Below are positions 54,608 through 63,628 of a stretch of DNA of 64,000 nucleotides, in pieces. The notes beneath the pieces were generated by a model, which was given only the letters and a program-made list of their open reading frames with translations, was not told the origin of the DNA and ran no database searches. A program made the position numbers and the translations under genes. The stretch is from Sphingobacteriales bacterium 46-32 (GTDB lineage Bacteria; Bacteroidota; Bacteroidia; Chitinophagales; Chitinophagaceae), in NCBI GenBank assembly GCA_001898485.1, contig MKTY01000019.1, forward strand, positions 1 through 64,000, read 5' to 3'. Position 1 is the stretch's first letter; each line of letters begins with the position of its first letter.

Positions 54608-55791
54608 TGATGAAGAAAGAAATGTTTTGTTTTGAACAGACTATGCGCTGGTTTGGCCCGGCCGATCCGGTAAGCCTGCGTGATCTGCGCCAGGCCGGAT
54701 GTACGGGCGTTGTGACTGCATTGCATCATATTCCCAATGGTGAAGTATGGACTGAGTCGGAGATTGCCCGTCGCAAACAACAGATCGAAGAAGCCGGTAT
54801 GCGCTGGTCGGTAGTAGAAAGTGTGCCAATACATGAGGATATAAAGACGAGACGCGGACAATACCAGCAATATATCCGCAACTATACAGAAACACTGCGC
54901 AACCTGGCTGCATTGAATATTCCGGTGGTGACATACAATTTTATGCCCGTACTGGACTGGACACGCACCGATTTGAGTTATACCTGTGCCGATGGCAGTA
55001 AGGCATTACGCTTTGAGCAATCGGCTCTTATCGCTTTCGATGCGTTTATTTTAAAACGTCCGGGAGTAAAGGAGGAATATACTGCGGAACAACTATCCGC
55101 TGCAGAGCTGCGCCTGTTAAGTATGACAGAGGAAGAACAGAAGCAATTGCAGCGTAACATAATTGCCGGGCTACCGGGGAGTGAAGAAAGTTTTACCCTT
55201 GCCAAGTTTCAGGAAGCACTCGATGCATACGCAGGTATAGATGAAGCTGCATTGCTCGATAACCTGATTTATTTTCAGCAACAGGTTATGCCTGTGGCGC
55301 AGGAAACAGGCATCCGTATGGCCATACATCCAGATGATCCGCCTTATCCCATATTCGGACTACCACGTATCGTAAGTACAACTGAGCAACTCACCCGTTT
55401 TTTTGATGCAGTCGATTATCCCGCCAATGGGCTCTGCTTCTGTACTGGGTCGTTTGGTGTACGGGCCGATAATGATCTGCCGGATATGGTGCGGCAATGG
55501 GGCAGTCGTATTCATTTTGTGCACCTGCGCAGCACCAAACGCGATGAGGCTGGCAATTTTTTTGAAGCCAATCACCTCGAAGGTGATGTAGATATGTACG
55601 CAGTGATAAAAGAGCTGCTCACTGTCATGCAGCAGCGGGGGCAAAGCCTGCCCATGCGTCCCGATCATGGACATCAGATGCTCGATGATCTGCATAAGAT
55701 CACCAATCCCGGTTATTCGGCTATCGGGCGACTGCGCGGCCTGGCCGAGTTGCGCGGCCTGGAAATGGGAATTGCCCGCTCGCTTTATTGA
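54607..55791 (+). CDS. uxuA: Mannonate dehydratase UxuA
   Basis: The 394-residue cytoplasmic enzyme matches UxuA along its length. Conserved blocks are [31 protein letters not shown] near the start, [35 protein letters not shown] (metal-ligand His), [17 protein letters not shown] (Cys ligand), IHFVHLRST and [11 protein letters not shown]. It converts D-mannonate to 2-keto-3-deoxygluconate, the step after fructuronate reduction in glucuronate breakdown. The start overlaps the SDR stop; a second in-frame ATG at 54610 is equivalent. Genes for UxaC isomerase and KDG kinase/aldolase are not in the window. Confidence 0.95.
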   Translation: MMKKEMFCFEQTMRWFGPADPVSLRDLRQAGCTGVVTALHHIPNGEVWTESEIARRKQQIEEAGMRWSVVESVPIHEDIKTRRGQYQQYIRNYTETLRNLAALNIPVVTYNFMPVLDWTRTDLSYTCADGSKALRFEQSALIAFDAFILKRPGVKEEYTAEQLSAAELRLLSMTEEEQKQLQRNIIAGLPGSEESFTLAKFQEALDAYAGIDEAALLDNLIYFQQQVMPVAQETGIRMAIHPDDPPYPIFGLPRIVSTTEQLTRFFDAVDYPANGLCFCTGSFGVRADNDLPDMVRQWGSRIHFVHLRSTKRDEAGNFFEANHLEGDVDMYAVIKELLTVMQQRGQSLPMRPDHGHQMLDDLHKITNPGYSAIGRLRGLAELRGLEMGIARSLY

Positions 55792-56295
55792 TCACCGCCA
55801 CCAGGCACTATCTGTATAACATTTTACATGATTTATACAACAAGGCAGGAGACCGGTCAGCCATAGATTGGTGTCTTTTGCTTGCAGACATACAGGCAAA
55901 CTTGTCTGTATCCGGTCATTCCTATGCTAAATACGATGGTTTTCGAAATCGTTTTCGTAAATAAAGAACTGTCAATTGTTCCACGGTTGGTAAAAATTAA
56001 ACAATTTAACATCCGATTCGAATGGATTGCTTTGCTGAGAACTGCTGCTTAATGAAACGATCATTTTCTCCAAGAGAAAACTCCTGACACTACAGGTTAC
56101 CCTTCGCAGCATTTTCTGCCCGGCTTTCCAAAAAAAATTACGGAAAATAAGATAACCCAGTAATCAGCTCATGTAGCAGTGTACGCAAAAGTGCTGCTGC
56201 TGACAGGTGTAAAAAAATATGATTTACATCCTGCTGGTCATCTTTTTGCCCTTAATTAAACATAGTACTGAAACCGTAAAAACAACGATTGCTGT
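55792..56295. other. 504-bp leader and control region of susC
   Basis: No gene is visible. It contains the LacI-type operator at 55944-55957 and then about 340 AT-rich bases to the susC start, which implies either a long untranslated leader or a promoter well downstream of the operator. I found no riboswitch, attenuator or terminator that I can support. Confidence 0.5.
55944..55957. promoter_or_regulatory. LacI-type operator upstream of susC
   Basis: CGAAATCGTTTTCG is an almost perfect palindrome (12 of 14 positions symmetric, central CG). It shares the AAWCGWTT core and outer CG with the sites at 47584 and 53545. It lies 339 bp before the susC start. Confidence 0.75.
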
Positions 56296-59200
56296 ATGAA
56301 AGCTCAATCTGTTTCTTTCCGGCAGTTACTTCCCTCGCGGGGAAGGATGCTGTCATTCATTCTCTTTTTGCCACTATTGCTGGCAACCCTCTTATCGCAG
56401 GCTCAGGACAAAACCGTCAAAGGGGTGGTAAAAAACGCCCAGGGTCAGGCACTTGCAGATGTAACTGTTATGATCCAGGGTTCTGTATCAGGTGTGGTTA
56501 CCGATGCAGAAGGTCGTTACTCTATTCAGGCGTCAGCTACATCTGTGCTGCAGTTTTCCTTTACCGGCTATGGCACGCGTGAAGAAATTGTGGGTGCCCG
56601 CACCGTTATTGATGTAACGCTCGTAGAGTCTGCACAAACGCTGGAGAGCGTAGTCGTCATTGGTTATGGCACGCAAAAGAAAGTAAATCTGAGCGGTGCA
56701 GTAGCTCAGGTACAGGGAAAAGATCTCGTGAATCGCCCGGTACCCAATGTGACCAGTGCCTTGCAGGGTGTACTGCCCGGTGTTACCGTCGTAAGAGGCA
56801 GTGGTAAGCCAGGCGAGGAAGGCTATGGTGTTCGGATCCGTGGTTTTTCATCCGCAAACTCTGCCAATGCACTCGTACTCGTAGATGGTATTGAGCAGGA
56901 CCTTAACCTGCTTGATCCAAACGATATCGAAAGTATCTCTGTGCTCAAAGATGCTTCTGCTTCGGCTATTTATGGAGCCCGTGCTGCTGCCGGTGTGATA
57001 CTGGTTACTACCAAACAGGCTTCTGCAGGAAAAACAAAGATCAATTTCAATACATATTATGGCGTTAACATCACTGCGCGTCAGCCGCAACGCCTCGACT
57101 CATGGGATGAGCAGACGCTCATCGATGAAGCCCGCTTCAATGCCACCGGCGCTGCAGAGTTTAATGCAGAGCAGATCGAGTGGTTGAAGAACCCCAACTT
57201 TACCTATCGCCCTAACCCTACCCAGGATCGTTGGGAATATTATGGCAACAACAACTGGGTGAAAGAAGGCATGGACAAGATCAATCACATGCAGAATCAT
57301 TCACTTTCTGTAGGTGGTGGCGAGCAGCGCCTCAATTATCTTATTTCCGGCAGCTATTACAAACGTGATGGGGTATTACGTTTTGGTCCGGACGACAACT
57401 CCCGCTATAACCTGAAGCTTAACCTCAATGCGGAACTCAACCGCTACATGAGTGTAAAAGTTACAGCCGGATATATTGGCTCTATCGTAAGAGAGAATGC
57501 CTTTGGTACAGAGCAGATCATTAATCGTCTTTACAGAAGCCGGGCCCGTCAGTCGCTGTACACACCTCCCGAAGATATTACCGGTCAGCCTTACAATGGC
57601 GACCTGCAGATCAATGCAGTAGATATTGAGAAAAACGGTGGGTTGGAAACGCGTAAATATGAAACCTTTACCGGTCGTGTAAACTTCCAGGTTAAGAATG
57701 TGATTAAAGGGCTCACTCTTGATGTAGTAGCATGGCGCAACCAGAATTATTACAATATGGAAAACAACCGTCGTAGTTTGTACTGGTATGGACGTACCAC
57801 CAACACGGTTCGTTTTAGTGTGAATGTGCCTAACTCGATCACATTGACAAAAAACAGAGCGTATCAGAATAACCTGCAGGGATTCCTGACCTATAACTTC
57901 AAACTGGGGCAGGATCATAATTTCACCGTCTTGCAGGGTGCTTCTTATGAAGAATACCGGAAGGATGAATTTTCTGCCTCGGCCCAGAGTATGATCACCA
58001 ACGATTTCTTTAGTCTCAACTTTGGCGACCCGCTTACTAAAGCCAATAGCGAGCTGGTACAGACATGGGCGCTTGGCTCAATGTTTGGACGGTTTAACTA
58101 CAGTTTCAAAAACCGATATCTGTTTGAAGCATCCTATCGCTATGATGGCAGTTCGCGACTGGCTCCCGAAAACAGATGGCAACTCTTTCCTTCCTTTTCT
58201 GCCGCATGGCGCGTGAGCCAGGAAGATTTTATGCAGAATGTATCTTTCCTGTCTGATCTGAAAATCCGCGCCTCCTGGGGTCAGCTGGGTAATGGTTCTG
58301 TACTGGGCCTGTATGATTATATTCCCCTGCTCACCAGTGGTCTTACTACCAGCAATAACCTCGTATTTAATGGTGTGCGTACTCAGTATTTCTATCAGAA
58401 TACACTGGCTTCGCCTCAAAAAACATGGGAAACGGTGGAGCAGTCCAATATTGGTGTAGACGTGAGCTTCTTTAAAAACAGGCTTACGGTTACTGCCGAT
58501 TATTATGTAAAACGCAATAAGGATATGCTGGCTACACTCAATGTGCCCAACATTATTGGTATAGCCGTATCTAGTGTAAATATCGGTGAGTTGAAGAGCT
58601 GGGGTACTGAGTTGGATGTGAAATGGCGCGATCGTGTCGGCCAGGTAGATTATCATGTTGGCTTCAATATTTCCGATAATCAGAATAAGCTGGTAAAATA
58701 TGACGGCCGCAACTCAATTGGTAGTGGTGGCGTGGTTAACCTGCTGGAAGGTTATCCGCTCTATAGTGTGTGGGGATATAAAACAGCAGGTTATTTCCAG
58801 ACACAGCAGGAGGCCAATGATTATAAGGCCACTGTTTCTTATCCGTTTTTTCCCAACCCCAGTGCGGGTGATGTAAAATATTTAGACCTTAACAAAGACG
58901 GAGTGATCTCCGCTGGTGAAGGTACTCCTGAAAAACCCGGCGACCTGGTATACCTTGGTACAACCAATGCCCGCTACTCGTATGGTTTCGATCTTGGATT
59001 TTCCTGGAAAGGTCTTGACTTCGGCATGTTCCTGCAAGGCACATTGCAACGTAAGTTCCTGATCAATGAAGGTACGCTGTCGCCCATTTTGGGTACGGCA
59101 GATATGCCCTGGACGATTCATATGGATCGCTGGACACCTGAGAATCCCGATGCTATGTTTCCCCGCATGTACCAGACGAGTGCACACAACTATCGTCCGT

Positions 59201-59436
59201 CAGACAAATGGGCGCAGAATGGCAGTTACATCCGTCTGAAAAATCTGCAGATCGGGTATAAGGTTCCGGTCAACAAAAAGTTTGTACGTGAACTGCGTGT
59301 GTATGTAAGCGGTCAGGATCTCTGGGAAAGCACTAAAGTGCTGAAGGTATTTGATCCTGAAGTTGGTAACGACGTAAGTGCCACAACGTATCCGTTTTAC
59401 CGTACAGTCTCTTTTGGTCTTAATCTTTCACTCTAA
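56296..59436 (+). CDS. susC: SusC-like TonB-dependent outer-membrane transporter
   Basis: The 1046-residue protein has a signal peptide (ends SQAQD near 36), a carboxypeptidase-regulatory-like domain (about 40-122), a TonB-box-like ESVVVIGYGTQ, a plug (about 130-245, with NPRP-like NRPVPNVTSALQGVLPGVTV and the SusC signature DIESISVLKDASASAIYGARAAAGVILV) and a barrel to a C-terminal Phe-type strand. It pairs with SusD, encoded 14 bp later, to import oligosaccharides released by surface enzymes; the enzymes encoded at 47658-52485 are probable partners. An upstream LacI-type operator links it to them. Confidence 0.96.
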   Translation: MKAQSVSFRQLLPSRGRMLSFILFLPLLLATLLSQAQDKTVKGVVKNAQGQALADVTVMIQGSVSGVVTDAEGRYSIQASATSVLQFSFTGYGTREEIVGARTVIDVTLVESAQTLESVVVIGYGTQKKVNLSGAVAQVQGKDLVNRPVPNVTSALQGVLPGVTVVRGSGKPGEEGYGVRIRGFSSANSANALVLVDGIEQDLNLLDPNDIESISVLKDASASAIYGARAAAGVILVTTKQASAGKTKINFNTYYGVNITARQPQRLDSWDEQTLIDEARFNATGAAEFNAEQIEWLKNPNFTYRPNPTQDRWEYYGNNNWVKEGMDKINHMQNHSLSVGGGEQRLNYLISGSYYKRDGVLRFGPDDNSRYNLKLNLNAELNRYMSVKVTAGYIGSIVRENAFGTEQIINRLYRSRARQSLYTPPEDITGQPYNGDLQINAVDIEKNGGLETRKYETFTGRVNFQVKNVIKGLTLDVVAWRNQNYYNMENNRRSLYWYGRTTNTVRFSVNVPNSITLTKNRAYQNNLQGFLTYNFKLGQDHNFTVLQGASYEEYRKDEFSASAQSMITNDFFSLNFGDPLTKANSELVQTWALGSMFGRFNYSFKNRYLFEASYRYDGSSRLAPENRWQLFPSFSAAWRVSQEDFMQNVSFLSDLKIRASWGQLGNGSVLGLYDYIPLLTSGLTTSNNLVFNGVRTQYFYQNTLASPQKTWETVEQSNIGVDVSFFKNRLTVTADYYVKRNKDMLATLNVPNIIGIAVSSVNIGELKSWGTELDVKWRDRVGQVDYHVGFNISDNQNKLVKYDGRNSIGSGGVVNLLEGYPLYSVWGYKTAGYFQTQQEANDYKATVSYPFFPNPSAGDVKYLDLNKDGVISAGEGTPEKPGDLVYLGTTNARYSYGFDLGFSWKGLDFGMFLQGTLQRKFLINEGTLSPILGTADMPWTIHMDRWTPENPDAMFPRMYQTSAHNYRPSDKWAQNGSYIRLKNLQIGYKVPVNKKFVRELRVYVSGQDLWESTKVLKVFDPEVGNDVSATTYPFYRTVSFGLNLSL

Positions 59437-59450
59437 TCAATGCAGGCAAT

Positions 59451-61106
59451 ATGAAAAAGACAATGAAGTTTATTTATTCCGTATTCGCAGTAGTACTGTT
59501 GCTGCCGGCCTGTAGTATTAATCGTTCGCCGGAGTCGGAATTCAGTGATGCAGATTTCTGGAATACAGAAACGGACCTGATCAATGCGGCCAACCGGATG
59601 TATCAGCAACTGGATGCCAACTGGATCGATAACCGGGCCGATGATGCAGTGAATCAATCTGGTCCTAATGCTATCAGTAATGGTAACCGGACCATTCCCA
59701 ATACCAGCGGTGACTGGAATGACCGGTATGATGAAATATTCACCGCCAATAATATCCTGGAAAAAGCGGGTCGGGCTAAAGTAAGTGAAGCTGTTCTGAA
59801 CCGCTACCTGGGCGAAGCGCGTTTCTTCCGCGCCTATGCCTATCTGAGCCTCGTACAGAAATATGGCGATGTGCCACTGGTATTAAAAACACTCGATATT
59901 ACATCGCCTGAGTTGCTGATGGGACGTACTCCCCGTGCAGAAGTGATGCAGGCCATCTATGATGATCTGGATTTTGCAGCGCAATGGCTGCCCGCACGCA
60001 GTGCTCTGCCTGCAGCTCAGTATGGCCGTGTTACTAAGAGTGCTGCCTGGGCACTCAAAGCCCGCGCCGCTCTTTATGAAGGCACCCGGGCCAAATTTCA
60101 TAATGATGGCAACTGGCAGCAACACCTGCAGGTGGCAGTAACTGCTGCCGAGAGTGCCATGACGCAGGGACATACGCTCTTCAGCAATTTCCGGACACTC
60201 TTCACGCAACCCGGCGAAGGTCCCGGCAATACCGAGAATATTCTTGTCAAAATTTATGGAGTGAGCAATACCAATCTGATCCTGGGACACAACAACTCCC
60301 GCGATCTGGAGAACGGCCGCATGGCTCCTACCCGTAATCTTATCCGACAGTTTCTGTACACCGATGGATTGCCGGCATTTAATACAGATAATACCGCCTC
60401 TGCTGTACAATCACCATTATTTGTAGCAGAAGGCAGTGAGCCTGCCTACAATACTGTGTTGCAAAACCGTGACCCCCGTCTTGGCTTTACCGTTTTCCTG
60501 TCGGGCGAAGAAGCGTACAAGGGTCCCTGGGTGCCCACCACATCACTGGGTGCACGCTCGGCCTTTGCGGCAAAAAAAGGATTCAATGTGGAAGATCAGA
60601 CTATCAATAATGCAGGTACAGTAGATCGCATTCTTATCCGTTATGCAGAAGTGCTGTTGATATATGCCGAAGCGAAGTTTGAACTGAATGAGTCTATTTC
60701 AGATGCAGATCTTGATAAATCGATCAATCTGTTGCGTACCCGTGTTGGCTTCAATGTAAAACTTACCAACGCGTTTGTAAATGTCAACAACCTGAGTATG
60801 CGCGAAGAAATCCGTCGCGAGCGCACGGTTGAACTGGCACTGGAAGGATTCCGGTACGATGATCTGATACGCTGGAAAACAGCCGAAACTGTTTTACCAC
60901 AGAATTTGCTCGGTGCCAAATTTGTGGAAGCAGACTGGCCCAATACCAATGCCAACAGCCTTAATCTGAATGCAGACCGCGTGCTGATTGTAGAGCCCGC
61001 ATCGACCCGGCATTTTGAAGCCAACCGCGATTATCTATATCCGGTACCATTTAATGAGATCACGCTTAGCGGTGGTAATGTGGTACAGAATCCTAACTGG
61101 CAATAA
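59451..61106 (+). CDS. susD: SusD/RagB-family glycan-binding lipoprotein
   Basis: The 551-residue surface lipoprotein has a signal with Cys21 (SVFAVVLLLPAC) and the SusD fold: N-terminal SDADFWNTETDLINAANRMY, tetratricopeptide-like helices (GEARFFRAYAYLSLVQKYGDVPLV), and C-terminal RRERTVELALEGFRYDDLIRW and YLYPVPFNEITLSGGNVVQNPNW. It caps the SusC barrel and captures the glycan at the surface. The overlap with known SusD signatures is extensive. It shares the operon with susC (14-bp gap) and a small lipoprotein gene (20-bp gap). Confidence 0.96.
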   Translation: MKKTMKFIYSVFAVVLLLPACSINRSPESEFSDADFWNTETDLINAANRMYQQLDANWIDNRADDAVNQSGPNAISNGNRTIPNTSGDWNDRYDEIFTANNILEKAGRAKVSEAVLNRYLGEARFFRAYAYLSLVQKYGDVPLVLKTLDITSPELLMGRTPRAEVMQAIYDDLDFAAQWLPARSALPAAQYGRVTKSAAWALKARAALYEGTRAKFHNDGNWQQHLQVAVTAAESAMTQGHTLFSNFRTLFTQPGEGPGNTENILVKIYGVSNTNLILGHNNSRDLENGRMAPTRNLIRQFLYTDGLPAFNTDNTASAVQSPLFVAEGSEPAYNTVLQNRDPRLGFTVFLSGEEAYKGPWVPTTSLGARSAFAAKKGFNVEDQTINNAGTVDRILIRYAEVLLIYAEAKFELNESISDADLDKSINLLRTRVGFNVKLTNAFVNVNNLSMREEIRRERTVELALEGFRYDDLIRWKTAETVLPQNLLGAKFVEADWPNTNANSLNLNADRVLIVEPASTRHFEANRDYLYPVPFNEITLSGGNVVQNPNWQ

Positions 61107-61126
61107 TTGATTTAAAAAGTAAGCTT

Positions 61127-61642
61127 ATGCAATTCAAATTCTTTAAATATATGACAGGCGCAGCGGCAGCTCTTTTACTGCTGGCCTCCTGCGAAAAGAA
61201 AGATTATCCGGTAGGACTGCCCGAATACGAGCATCATTATTATCTGGCATATCTGCCCAACAATAATACACAGGTAAATGTACAGCGGACTCAAACCGCC
61301 CTGCTCAAATTTCCTGTACAGTTCTATTCTGCTTATACCCGCAATTATGATGCAGTAGGACAGTATCAGATCGTGACTGATGGAATTGCCAATCCGGCGG
61401 TGCCAGGGCAGGATTTTAATATTGTAGACAAAGACGGCAATGCTATTCAGCCGGTTGATGGTAAGTATTCGTTCACCTTTGCAAAGGCGGAGCGGCGTAC
61501 CGATACCATTTATGTAAAAATGCTGAATAATCCCACACCGGGTACGCGTAAAATGGAAGTGCAGATTGTCGAAAATAAAACCAACGATTATTACGTCGAT
61601 ATCTTTTCTACCGCCTTTCGCAGGCCGGTAGAAATCCGTTAG
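61127..61642 (+). CDS. Small PUL-associated lipoprotein (DUF4843/DUF1735-like)
   Basis: The 171-residue protein has a lipoprotein signal (Cys22, LLLLASC) followed by EKKDYP and a beta-sandwich-type domain (about 40-165) with PVQFYSAYTR, DFNIVDKDG and IYVKMLNNPTPGTRKMEVQIVE. DUF1735 or DUF4843-type modules of this kind follow SusD in many Bacteroidota loci and are thought to be surface glycan-binding accessory proteins. Family choice between those two is uncertain. It ends the susCD transcript, before the terminator at 61666. Confidence 0.75.
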   Translation: MQFKFFKYMTGAAAALLLLASCEKKDYPVGLPEYEHHYYLAYLPNNNTQVNVQRTQTALLKFPVQFYSAYTRNYDAVGQYQIVTDGIANPAVPGQDFNIVDKDGNAIQPVDGKYSFTFAKAERRTDTIYVKMLNNPTPGTRKMEVQIVENKTNDYYVDIFSTAFRRPVEIR

Positions 61643-61665
61643 CAGTTGTTAGGCAATAAGCAAGC

Positions 61666-61699
61666 AAAAGCCCGGCGCGTAAGCGGCCGGGCTTTTTTT
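61666..61699 (+). terminator. Strong rho-independent terminator after the susCD operon
   Basis: AAAAGCCCGGC (61666-61676) pairs perfectly with GCCGGGCTTTT (61686-61696) around a 9-base loop, and the T-run continues to 61699. Confidence 0.92.
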
Positions 61700-61700
61700 A

Positions 61701-61820
61701 GTGGACAGTGGACAGTTAATAGTGGACAGTATTAAGATCTAAGTTTTATGTACCAGGCTTCAGAAAGTGTTTAAACCCTTTATACTCTTTATACACTTTA
61801 AACTCTGTCAATTGTCAACT
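61701..61820. repeat. GTGGACAGT direct repeats and TGTCAATTGTCAACT
   Basis: GTGGACAGT occurs at 61701-61709, 61708-61716 and 61722-61730, and TGTCAATTGTCAACT at 61806-61820 touches the next gene's stop. Such GGACAGT/TGACAATT-type simple repeats are common in intergenic DNA of this phylum as far as I recall. Function unknown. Confidence 0.55.
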
Positions 61821-63102
61821 ATTTCTTGTAGCTGATCTTGAATATCGTCCCCTGCATATCATCCGATACATATAATGAACCATCGGGGCCCTGGGCCAGT
61901 CCGCAGGGGCGGTGTTTGGCATCGCCGGGTGATTTGAGCTGGTCGGTTCCCGCAAAATTGTTGGCAAAGATTTCCCACTTACCGCTGGGTTTGCCATTGG
62001 CAAAAGGAACGAATGCTACAAAAAATCCCTGTTGCATTTCAGGTGCTCGGTTCCACGAACCATGAAAAGCTATGAATGCACCGTTGCGGTATTTTTCCGG
62101 AAACTGATTGCCGGTGTAGAATAACAGACCATTCGGTGCCAGGTGGGCAGGGAATGCGACCACCGGATCAATTGCTTTTTCACCACCGGTTTTTTTACCA
62201 TCGCCCCCATACTCGGGTGCGAGTATTTTTTTGCCCTGGTTCTGGTCGTAATAAATATAAGGCCAACCCGCGTCGTCACCTTTGTTGAGTGCATACATCG
62301 TTTCGGCAGGCAGGTCGGCGCTTTGCTGCTCGGTAAAGAGTTTGGGAAACATCGAATTCAACTGGTCGCGGCCATGCTGCATAACAAAGAGTTGATTGGC
62401 CTGCTGATTCCAGTCGAGCCCTACTACATTGCGCAGACCGGTGGCATAGCGGACGCCGTCTGCAAAATGCTGATCAAGCCTGTCGGCTCTGAATTGCCAG
62501 ATGCCGCCAGCCGAATCCAGGATCGGACAGGGTCGCATACCAGGTGATCCTGCCGTGCGGTCCTGCTGCTGACAGGCATTGCTGTAAGCGCCAATATTTA
62601 CATAGATATTCCCCTGTTTGTCGAGTACAATTGATTTGCTGTTGTGCTGGTCGCGGTCAATCAAGCCACTTACTATTGTGGCAGGATTGTTCGGATCCAC
62701 TACTTTTCCCTGTGCATCGAGCCGGTAACGATACACTCCTTCGTTGGATGATGCATACAAAAAACTATCGGCCAGGTAAATGCCGGTCCCGCCATAGTTG
62801 CCAAAACCGGTTTTCTGATCAAACAGACCATCGCCATTGCTGTCGTGCAGATATACTATGCCGTTGCCTTTTTTGGTATCTCCCATTTTTACATAAAGAT
62901 CACCAGCGGATGTAATGGCCAGGTGACGGGCGGAGCCCAGGCTATCGGCTACAATGGTAGCCGTAAATCCTTCCGGAAGGGTTAGCAGGGTGTCTTTGCC
63001 GGCTATTGATTTGTCTGTGGCAGGCTCATTGGCGCAGGAAGCCAGGTAAACTACCGCAGTACTTAGCAGCAACATGCGCGTGGCGGAAAAGAAATTTTTC
63101 AT
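61819..63102 (-). CDS. PQQ-dependent sugar dehydrogenase-like lipoprotein
   Basis: The start at 63102 gives a lipoprotein signal with Cys23 (VVYLASC); a longer frame from 63189 is not signal-like. The 427-residue protein has the six-bladed propeller of soluble glucose/sorbosone dehydrogenases: LPEGFTATIVADSLGSARHLAI, GLRNVVGLDWN, VMQHGRDQLN, GDDAGWPYIYYDQNQ and PCGLAQGPDGSLYVSDD. These oxidise sugars with PQQ in the periplasm, passing electrons to a cytochrome. PQQ use is family knowledge; binding residues were not checked. It is convergent with the susCD operon. Confidence 0.9.
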   Translation of the reverse strand: MKNFFSATRMLLLSTAVVYLASCANEPATDKSIAGKDTLLTLPEGFTATIVADSLGSARHLAITSAGDLYVKMGDTKKGNGIVYLHDSNGDGLFDQKTGFGNYGGTGIYLADSFLYASSNEGVYRYRLDAQGKVVDPNNPATIVSGLIDRDQHNSKSIVLDKQGNIYVNIGAYSNACQQQDRTAGSPGMRPCPILDSAGGIWQFRADRLDQHFADGVRYATGLRNVVGLDWNQQANQLFVMQHGRDQLNSMFPKLFTEQQSADLPAETMYALNKGDDAGWPYIYYDQNQGKKILAPEYGGDGKKTGGEKAIDPVVAFPAHLAPNGLLFYTGNQFPEKYRNGAFIAFHGSWNRAPEMQQGFFVAFVPFANGKPSGKWEIFANNFAGTDQLKSPGDAKHRPCGLAQGPDGSLYVSDDMQGTIFKISYKK

Positions 63103-63228
63103 ATATAGTATGTTAGGTTGTGAACAGAAATCAAAGACCGCGCCGGGATGACGCAATAACAAATTTACCCATACACACTTCGGGAGCAAAAGAAAATTTT
63201 CGTAGGCGAATGCTTACGTTTATATTCG

Positions 63229-63246
63229 TGTAAGTATTTACTTACA
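63229..63246 (+). promoter_or_regulatory. ArsR-type operator
   Basis: TGTAAGTATTTACTTACA has perfect 8-bp arms around TT and ends 4 bp before the ArsR start codon, the layout of ArsR/SmtB autorepression. TATATTCG at 63221-63228, just before it, could serve as -7 element, so bound repressor would cover the transcription start. Confidence 0.7.
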
Positions 63247-63250
63247 TAAT

Positions 63251-63592
63251 ATGACCCAGGCTGCGCGCAGAGATGTTTTTCAGGCAATAGCCGATCCCAC
63301 GAGGCGGCATATAATAGGTTTACTCGCCCATGAGCAACGCAATCTTAATGCCATTGCGGCGCATTTTGATATAAGCCGGCCCGCCATTTCTCAGCATATT
63401 AAAATACTGCGCGAATGTGGCCTGGTGACAGTACGCAGGCAGGGCAGGGAGCGTATCTGCGAAGCACGCCTCAGCCAATTGAAGGAAGTGGCCGCCTGGA
63501 TTGAACAATACCGCCTGTTCTGGAACAGCAAACTGGACGCACTGGAATTGTTCCTGGAGAAAAATCAGAAAAGCAAAAAACGCAAACGCTGA
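63251..63592 (+). CDS. ArsR-family transcriptional regulator
   Basis: The 113-residue protein is a single winged helix: QAARRDVFQAIADPTRRHIIGLLAH, then LNAIAAHFDISRPAISQHIKILRECGLV (recognition helix) and the wing VRRQGRERICEARL. No ELCVCDL-type metal-binding Cys are present, so this belongs to the non-metal group often paired with SRPBCC (AHSA1) proteins, where the effector is unknown. It probably represses itself through the palindrome directly upstream and is co-transcribed with the SRPBCC gene 36 bp later. Confidence 0.93.
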   Translation: MTQAARRDVFQAIADPTRRHIIGLLAHEQRNLNAIAAHFDISRPAISQHIKILRECGLVTVRRQGRERICEARLSQLKEVAAWIEQYRLFWNSKLDALELFLEKNQKSKKRKR

Positions 63593-63628
63593 ATAACAGA
63601 ACGATTATTGTCATTAAAAACAACAGAT

